Assembly: GCA_023974075.1 (NCBI GenBank)
Contig: CM043797.1
Location: 12,262,178 to 12,326,177 of the forward strand
Reading direction: 5' to 3'
Source of the DNA: Chaenocephalus aceratus
Lineage: Eukaryota > Chordata > Actinopteri > Perciformes > Channichthyidae
DNA length: 64,000 nt
In this document: piece by piece, positions 60,501-64,000 of the stretch
How positions within the stretch are numbered: the stretch's first letter is position 1
Layout of the letters: each line of letters begins with the position of its first letter
Made by a program: the position numbers and the translations under genes
Notes under the pieces: generated by a model
The model's database searches: none
What the model was told of the DNA's origin: nothing
What the model saw: only the letters and a program-made list of their open reading frames with translations

Positions 60501-60820
60501 ATTTCAAACTCAGCAAGATTGAAATATATTACATATTTTTCAATGGTTTTGTATTTCAGTTTGTTTATGAATGTATTCTGCTGCCTTCCCGTCTTTGCAT
60601 TTGCTTCACCTGCTCATTGTGATCGTCTTTATTCACAGTGACTCACCTCCTGGCAGTACTGCAGCACGCCTTCTTTGGTTCCTACGCAGCTCTTGGTTCC
60701 GGATGGGTCTGGCTCCCAGCGGCCGGTCTGAATGTTCACATGCATGTTGAGCTTCCCGCAGAACATGGCCACCTGTGGCTCGGCCACTGCAAACCCTGTG
60801 CCTGCATTGGCTGCTAGCGC
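33712..60820 (-). CDS. aplp2: Amyloid-beta precursor-like protein 2, exons 2-18 (exon 1 outside window)
   Basis: Single-pass type I membrane glycoprotein of the APP family, acting in cell adhesion, trafficking and copper/heparin binding, and cut by secretases. Domains in order: growth-factor-like and copper-binding halves of E1 (exons 2-5), acidic stretch (5-6), Kunitz inhibitor (7), E2 helices (8-12), juxtamembrane linker (13-16), transmembrane helix (17), cytosolic NPTY tail (18). The tail ending KYLEQMQI and the linker [14 protein letters not shown] identify APLP2 rather than APP or APLP1. No Abeta sequence is present. The total is 2240 coding bases, about 746 codons, close to mammalian APLP2 without its signal exon. 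The APP-type exon 8 (OX2) is absent, as expected for APLP2. Exons 5, 12, 13 and 15 carry one-base length errors. A working gene with assembly errors is likelier than a pseudogene, because residue conservation and splice sites are intact. Confidence 0.95.
33814..34704 (-). other. aplp2: aplp2 intron 17, contains a TTAA-type MITE (33879-34245)
   Basis: The MITE runs from GAAAGGGGCCCTATTATGC to GCATAATATGTCCTCTTTAA. Its internal AAGGGGCAGGACATCTCTAA and CAATCAC/GATCAGAGCAGAC stretches match the copies at 37.6-38.0 kb (opposite strand) and 46.96-47.11 kb. The rest shows nothing recognisable. Confidence 0.75.
34705..34860 (-). CDS. aplp2: aplp2 exon 17 (transmembrane helix)
   Basis: 156 bases, 52 codons. 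[20 protein letters not shown], then the hydrophobic [19 protein letters not shown], a stop-transfer RKR, and [11 protein letters not shown]. This is the gamma-secretase substrate helix. Confidence 0.97.
34861..36277 (-). other. aplp2: aplp2 intron 16
   Basis: AT-rich, no repeat family or gene recognised. Confidence 0.6.
36278..36355 (-). CDS. aplp2: aplp2 exon 16 (juxtamembrane)
   Basis: 78 bases, 26 codons: [20 protein letters not shown] then MHDDEL. This is the ectodomain stalk near the alpha-secretase region, without Abeta homology. Donor GTGAGT. Confidence 0.95.
36356..37213 (-). other. aplp2: aplp2 intron 15
   Basis: Contains a GAGAGA-rich stretch near 36410-36470 and a G run at about 36567. 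No gene. Confidence 0.6.
37214..37295 (-). CDS. aplp2: aplp2 exon 15 (juxtamembrane linker), one base short
   Basis: 82 bases where the phases require 83. Reads (G)[20 protein letters not shown]. The frame must then shift at about 37225-37240 to end NNV before the next exon's VIDE. Acceptor CCGCAG, donor GTAAGA. Confidence 0.86.
37296..39799 (-). other. aplp2: aplp2 intron 14, with TTAA-type MITE 37582-38043
   Basis: The MITE begins TTAAAGAGGCCCTATTCTGC and ends CACAATAGGGGCCCTTTAA. Another family start, TTTAAAGGGGCCATATTATT, is at 38951, truncated. A short (CA) run lies at 37350-37367. Confidence 0.75.
39800..39835 (-). CDS. aplp2: aplp2 exon 14 (36-base cassette exon)
   Basis: 36 bases, phase 1 to phase 1, reading (G)[11 protein letters not shown](G); acceptor with a T-rich tract ending CCAAG, donor GTTGGT. 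Position and length equal the mammalian 12-residue APLP2 insert, whose skipping creates a chondroitin-sulfate attachment site. The KKGS junction matches. Confidence 0.78.
40479..40661 (-). CDS. aplp2: aplp2 exon 13 (linker), paired indels
   Basis: Opens [19 protein letters not shown], then hits TGA (40603-40605). Skipping one base gives [15 protein letters not shown], the expected acidic linker. The exon end must be in the original frame (LPSRTEG) to join exons 14 and 15, so a compensating one-base loss lies at about 40500-40560. The frame in that middle part is uncertain. Total length 183 keeps the outer phases. Confidence 0.82.
40662..43692 (-). other. aplp2: aplp2 introns 12 and 11 (exon 12 between them)
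   Basis: No transposon recognised. An (AT) run at 40935-40960 and a (CA)-like run near 42258. 39836-40478 (intron 13) is likewise plain. Confidence 0.55.
41252..41352 (-). CDS. aplp2: aplp2 exon 12 (E2 end), one base too long
   Basis: 101 bases where the family has 100. Opens VTTHLR (family: V-M-T-H-L-H/R), then the frame slips at an AA doublet (41332-41333). The following frame reads [20 protein letters not shown] and EIQDEI. The extra T lies in coding CGTGTTGATC. The Met-to-Thr change at codon 2 is also unusual. Confidence 0.9.
43693..43821 (-). CDS. aplp2: aplp2 exon 11 (E2)
   Basis: 129 bases, 43 codons. Reads [20 protein letters not shown] then [20 protein letters not shown] and KSQ. 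Conserved basic and His residues of the heparin/zinc site are present. Confidence 0.97.
44257..44745. mobile_element. Complete TTAA-type MITE in aplp2 intron 10
   Basis: TTAAAGGGGACCTATCATGC at the left and GCATGATAGGTCTCCTTTAA at the right: 20-base inverted ends including TTAA. Non-coding, 489 bases. Same family as the 4080-4294 terminus. Confidence 0.88.
44967..45304. mobile_element. MITE with long GC-rich inverted ends
   Basis: GTCCACACGGCGACGTGCGT followed by TGAAGCTT on the left, and its near-complement AAGCTTCAACGCACGCCGCC then GTGTGGAC on the right. The centre has a 14-bp-arm hairpin (45138-45172). Superfamily not fixed. Confidence 0.8.
46051..46209 (-). CDS. aplp2: aplp2 exon 10 (E2)
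   Basis: 159 bases, 53 codons. Reads [20 protein letters not shown], then [20 protein letters not shown] and [13 protein letters not shown]. Long helices of the E2 dimerisation and heparin-binding domain. Confidence 0.97.
46483..46557 (-). CDS. aplp2: aplp2 exon 9 (E2)
   Basis: 75 bases, 25 codons, phase 0. Reads [20 protein letters not shown] then QTLIQ. Identical in length to the APP exon. Confidence 0.97.
46558..47429 (-). other. aplp2: aplp2 intron 8, with MITE core fragment
   Basis: 46960-47110 (GGCTAAGGGGCGGGACATCT, CAATCACAACAGAACC, CAATCAGAGCAGAC) is the interior of the MITE family found complete at 37582-38043. Both ends are lost. Confidence 0.7.
47430..47563 (-). CDS. aplp2: aplp2 exon 8 (linker and E2 start)
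   Basis: 134 bases, matching the equivalent APP exon. Reads [20 protein letters not shown], then [20 protein letters not shown] and RMER, the first E2 helix. Donor GTGAGT. Confidence 0.97.
47564..49706 (-). other. aplp2: aplp2 intron 7, with large CAGA tract
   Basis: Contains the tetranucleotide tract at 48246-48660. 48700-49540 is AT-rich with nothing recognised. Confidence 0.7.
48246..48660. repeat. (CAGA/CAGG)n tetranucleotide microsatellite
   Basis: About 415 bases of CAGA units with embedded CAGG blocks and few interruptions (GACAACAG near 48344, CAGACACAGA near 48598, ATACTG near 48615). Because 4 is not a multiple of 3, all frames stay open; those frames are not genes. Confidence 0.97.
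49707..49874 (-). CDS. aplp2: aplp2 exon 7 (Kunitz protease inhibitor domain)
   Basis: 168 bases, exactly the APP/APLP2 KPI exon size. All six cysteines are present: [35 protein letters not shown]. The P1 residue after GPC is Arg ([10 protein letters not shown]), predicting inhibition of trypsin-like serine proteases. In mammals this exon is alternatively spliced; phase 1 at both ends lets it be skipped without a frame change. Confidence 0.97.
49875..50235 (-). other. aplp2: aplp2 intron 6
   Basis: 361 bases, nothing recognised. Confidence 0.6.
50236..50432 (-). CDS. aplp2: aplp2 exon 6 (acidic region)
   Basis: 197 bases, entering in phase 2 and leaving in phase 1. Reads [20 protein letters not shown], then a Glu/Asp tract with [19 protein letters not shown] and TLQEVK. 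The low-complexity acidic linker precedes the Kunitz exon; donor GTTTGT is weak-looking. Confidence 0.92.
50617..50839 (-). CDS. aplp2: aplp2 exon 5 (copper-binding end and acidic region), one base short
   Basis: Begins [17 protein letters not shown]. Then the frame slips at the GGG run 50790-50792 (coding CCC). The next frame gives [16 protein letters not shown], followed by a Glu/Asp-rich segment ending MEEDYVVED. Length is 223 where the phases of exons 4 and 6 require 224, so one base is missing. Without it, translation would run into the wrong frame after MLLP. Confidence 0.93.
50840..53052 (-). other. aplp2: aplp2 intron 4, with TTAA-type MITE 52252-52950
   Basis: The MITE starts TTAAAGGTCTCCTATTATAC and ends GGATAGGAGACCTTTAA (699 bases). 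It contains a 17-18 base G run at about 52451. The remainder is plain intron. Confidence 0.78.
53053..53165 (-). CDS. aplp2: aplp2 exon 4 (copper-binding domain start)
   Basis: 113 bases, identical to the APP exon length. Reads [20 protein letters not shown], then [18 protein letters not shown]. His residues of the H-x-x-x-H type copper site are visible (SHQQWH). Donor GTAAGG. Confidence 0.97.
55725..56210. mobile_element. hAT end with ATAATCG repeats
   Basis: Ends CATAATCGAGCAGCTCTA (56193-56210), the complement of the fish hAT start TAGAGCTGCTCGATTATG. Several ATAATCG motifs lie inside. The left end was not resolved; about 55790-55980 may be an inserted retroelement tail (AATAAAGAACCTTG). 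Confidence 0.55.
57422..57785. mobile_element. MITE with GGGTGTTTCTCAATGTCGA ends
   Basis: GGGTGTTTCTCAATGTCGA at 57422 and TCGACATTGAGAAACACCC ending 57785, a 19-base perfect inverted pair. 364 bases, non-coding. Superfamily (possibly PIF/Harbinger) not settled because the target duplication is unclear. Confidence 0.85.
59263..59392 (-). CDS. aplp2: aplp2 exon 3 (heparin-binding part of E1)
   Basis: 130 bases, the same length as the APP exon. Reads [20 protein letters not shown], then [18 protein letters not shown] and YKCL. Donor GTAAGC, ends in phase 1. The basic KTEKK..K run is the heparin-binding loop region. Confidence 0.97.
59393..60646 (-). other. aplp2: aplp2 intron 2
   Basis: AT-rich, no repeat family recognised. 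Confidence 0.6.
60647..60820 (-). CDS. aplp2: aplp2 exon 2 (growth-factor-like domain start)
   Basis: 174 bases, 58 codons, phase 0 at both ends; acceptor CCACAG, donor GTGAGT. Reads [20 protein letters not shown], then [15 protein letters not shown] and [15 protein letters not shown]. Cysteines of the growth-factor-like subdomain are in place. The first residues join the signal-peptide exon beyond the window. Confidence 0.96.
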
Positions 60821-61565
60821 CTGTGGAAAGAGAGAGGAGGGAGAGAAATAGGGTTTAATACAGTCAATCATTAAAGAGCCCATAAAGCGTTGTGGCGTGT
60901 TGGCTGACTTGACTTGAGACACTCGCTTTTTCCCCATACACTTCGTATAAGGCTGACTCAGTAGTCTGACCACATTTCAACTCATGTACTGCAATGGATA
61001 CTAGGTGTGATGGAGGGAAATCAGAAGCACCTGTCAATGCTTGGCTGCTTTTGTGACTCCACGCTGCAGTGCTGAGAGAGCAGAGGGGCTCAGACAGGAG
61101 ACAAATTAAATGCACCTCGGGAACGTGGCTCGGTTGATGGTTAAACGAGTAGGGGTTTGATTGGATTTGTGCACACGTTTATTTTGCTCTGGTGCCCATT
61201 GAGTGACTGAGAGGCTGCCCACAGAGAGCAGGAGAGGAGAAACAACCTGAGTCCGTCATGCCTCACAAACCAGCTCAGCCAGGACTCATGGGACCAACAT
61301 CTTTCAACAGAAAACAAATCATTTATTTCTCAAGCACAACATGTGTGCTGTAAAGACGCATTGGTGAGGCAAACAGATTTCCCCTCTTTGTTTACCTCAC
61401 AACCCGACAGGAAATCTGCTATCCGTCCACTGGGTTGTCCTTCCTGCAGTTCCTTTAGAGAGCAGGCACACCCAGTTTGCCTGTCCTTGGCTCGAAGACA
61501 TACTACCACTCTTCATAGAAAATGGACACCGACTGTCTAAATCTACTGTGTAATCAGCTCTCACA

Positions 61566-62129
61566 TAGGGGTGGGCGATATTGAAAAATATATTATCACG
61601 ATATTTTTCAAGCAGTATCACGATAGACGATATATATCAGGATATTTTTTCATGTCGGTTATTATGGTTATTTTTCAAGTTACTTAACAGTACAAGCACC
61701 TACAAGGTATTAAGGTAACAGCAACTAAAACAAAAAGGTGTAACAGACCAAAATAGCATTTCAAGCTGGTTTTATTTCTGAAATGAAACCCTGAATGAAC
61801 AATTCAACATTTTGATGTGGCTTCAAGGCACAGTTTCTCAGTATAGAAATGAACTTTCTGAGGTAGCACTAGCAGTGAACATCAATAAACATGAAAAGGA
61901 GGGTAAAAACATAAAACATCAATGAGGAAAAGTCAGTGCCAAACAATTAAAATGTAAACTTTAGACTTGAAGTGCAATAAAAGACTTTAGCAAAACTGAA
62001 GGGGAAAGTATTTTTTTTCCAAGTTTTTTTAAAAAATTTTATCACGATAGATACGATATCTCTGAAAAAGCATATCGTGGAGACCTAATATCGTCACGAA
62101 GATATATATCGTCATATCGCCCACCCCTA
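61566..62129. mobile_element. Short hAT (564 bp) with 8-bp target duplication
   Basis: TAGGGGTGGGCGATAT at 61566 and ATATCGCCCACCCCTA ending 62129, a 16-base perfect inverted pair. Flanked by CTCTCACA at 61558-61565 and 62130-62137. Subterminal ATATCG/TATCACGATA motifs abound. Non-coding. Confidence 0.93.
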
Positions 62130-62688
62130 CTCTCACATGATTGCCTTTCAAATGACACGGCGTAGTGCTAGCTGCAGTCAACTCATCAGCTCCTCATTGA
62201 AACAATAAGTCACGGCCCACTAACACGCGCCTGATGCTAGGGGAGTCACATCACGGGGAGACTCTAATGAATCAGGGAGACGATGTACAGTAGCTGTGCA
62301 TGCCAAACTATCCAAACACACACCAGGGAGCCTCCGGACAGGAAGTGGAACGGAACTGATCCCCTCTTGATTGTCATAATGTCATCAGTCTGGGTAAACA
62401 GGCTTGAGCCCCAGAGAGACATCAAGGCAATGAGCAAGCAAGTGTTTGACTCTAATGTTGGACCGTTTGCTGGGTCCTCGGAGGTGTCCTCTGTAGCGGG
62501 GAGCCAAGGAGAAAACAGCTGAAGAGGGAAACTTGAGTCGCAGTGTGTTTGACAAAGCTCTCTAATTCTGCGCAGGCTCCCGGGATGATAACGGGTGCAG
62601 AACAGAGGAGAGCGAAGACAAAACAAGTGCTGTGTAATCAGCAGTTAGCTGTAGCGTGTGATGAGCCGCAGAGCCAGCCATAGCTGAG

Positions 62689-62983
<295 letters not shown>

Positions 62984-63636
62984 AATACAGCACTAGCCAC
63001 CTGCATATATTCAGCAGCACATTAACGCCCACACAAACACGCTATCATAAAACACACCAAAAGATGAAAACAGTCACACAGGCCAGCAAACACACTGGAC
63101 TGTCATGATTTGGTCCGAGAGGCACAACAGCCTCAGATTGAACCTCATTTGCCCTACTTGCTCCATCTCCATGTCTTTGTGCTTCACTCCTCCCTCTCTG
63201 CACCACCACAGGCTTGTTTGCTCTCCTCCCTCTCATTCCTTTGTGGGATTGGCTCAGGGTGTATGAGTAGCAGGGAGGTGGAGAGGAAATGAGGGACGCA
63301 GAGGAAGACAAGGGAGCTAGTGACAGCCTGACCACAACTAGACTCTGCGGCTGCAGAGAAACAAGTCATGTGGCCTCCTCTACGCCCCTTTGACTCCACT
63401 AAAGGGATAAGCCTGTGTGTCTTTGATTCTTCAAGTGCAACAATCAAAGTGGACGCAGTTTTTATACCACTGCCTTAAATCTGCAGTCTCATGCCTGTTA
63501 GAAGTAAAGAAAGGAGCTTCTCTGGCACGGACTTTCACAAAAAAGTGTATTTCAAGAGCAGTTGAGAATACAACTGAAGTGTCATTGTCACAATTTGTTA
63601 CATCATCGGAGTCCAATTTATTTCGTTGGCCTAGTC

Positions 63637-64000
63637 CAGGGGTGGCCAACCCGCGGCTCTCGAGCCGTATGCGGCTCTTTGCCTAGTTTCATATTGAATT
63701 GTATATGTGTGAGTTTGGGGGAGAGACACTGACTCCTGACTAGTGTTGCACGGTACCGATACTTGAAAGGTACCGCGATACCCTGCCGTTAAAAACGTTA
63801 CGATTCCTCCGTTTCATTAGTATCGGTACTTTAAGAATGACGGGGGAAAGTACTCCGGTGAGAAAGCGCCGTTTTACTAAGAGCCGTGTGTGTTCAGCGC
63901 TCTGCTTCCACTCCCTGCACTGCAGCCGTGCCTGCAGTCCCTCCCTCTCAAGCACGCTCAAGTGCCTCCCCTCTCTCGTGCACGCGCTAGCTGCCAGAGT
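63637..64000. mobile_element. Two hAT termini at the right edge
   Basis: CAGGGGTGGCCAACCCGCGG at 63637, and TAGTGTTGCACGGTACCGAT at 63741. The second is followed by GGTACCG repeats. Neither right end lies in the window, so the second may be nested in the first. Confidence 0.65.

Noticed and set aside
33712..60820. aplp2 as a processed or decayed pseudogene
   Set aside because: Introns and consensus splice sites are intact and residues highly conserved; only single-base indels break it, which suits assembly error better.

Overview
The window reads as nuclear DNA of a ray-finned, probably percomorph, fish. The evidence is one multi-exon vertebrate gene with canonical GT/AG introns, set in fish-type transposon DNA: many hAT copies, TTAA-flanked MITEs, L2 and DIRS retroelements, and long CA and CAGA microsatellites. 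There are no bacterial-style operons, and I saw no tRNA, rRNA or CRISPR.

Right half (about 31.8-64 kb, minus strand): the amyloid-precursor-like gene aplp2. I can place 17 coding exons, equivalent to exons 2-18 of the family. They run from the growth-factor-like part of E1 (60820) through the copper-binding part, acidic region, Kunitz inhibitor exon, E2 helices, a 36-base cassette exon, the transmembrane exon and the NPTY tail, ending at a stop at 33712. Exon 1 (signal peptide) lies beyond 64000. Most exon lengths match the APP family exactly (130, 113, 168, 134, 75, 159 and 129 bases), which is strong evidence for the model. Four exons (5, 12, 13, 15) carry single-base length errors that break the frame, while the surrounding residues stay conserved. 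Introns hold TTAA-type MITEs, hAT pieces, a (CAGA)n tract and a very long (CA)n tract.

Left half (1-31.2 kb): a transposon graveyard with deep nesting. From left to right: a DIRS-like retrotransposon end (1-2370, minus); a decayed P2RX7 C-terminal-domain-like gene (2725-4046, minus) next to a TTAA-type terminus; a hAT composite with an exact 8-base target duplication (4598-6952); a 5'-truncated L2 LINE (7737-9188); repeated blocks, some carrying RFX X-box-like palindromes, around a LINE fragment (9.5-13.5 kb); a short hAT with target duplication (14626-15895); a long-TIR element (about 15.9-21.1 kb) containing a hAT (16805-20914) that itself contains another hAT (18362-19905); a BED-finger hAT remnant (21.1-21.9 kb); and an 8-kb hAT composite (23167-31181) with target duplication GGCTAACC. 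That composite encloses a THAP element and a nearly complete KIAA1586-like hAT transposase (27991-30156, minus) broken by two frameshifts.

The only likely functional host gene is aplp2. Everything else coding-like is transposon-derived and disrupted. No clearly new biological system is evident. The most unusual signals are the nested hAT structure, the TTAA element associated with a P2RX7-tail domain, the repeated X-box palindromes, and the cluster of one-base frame breaks, which most simply reflect assembly error.
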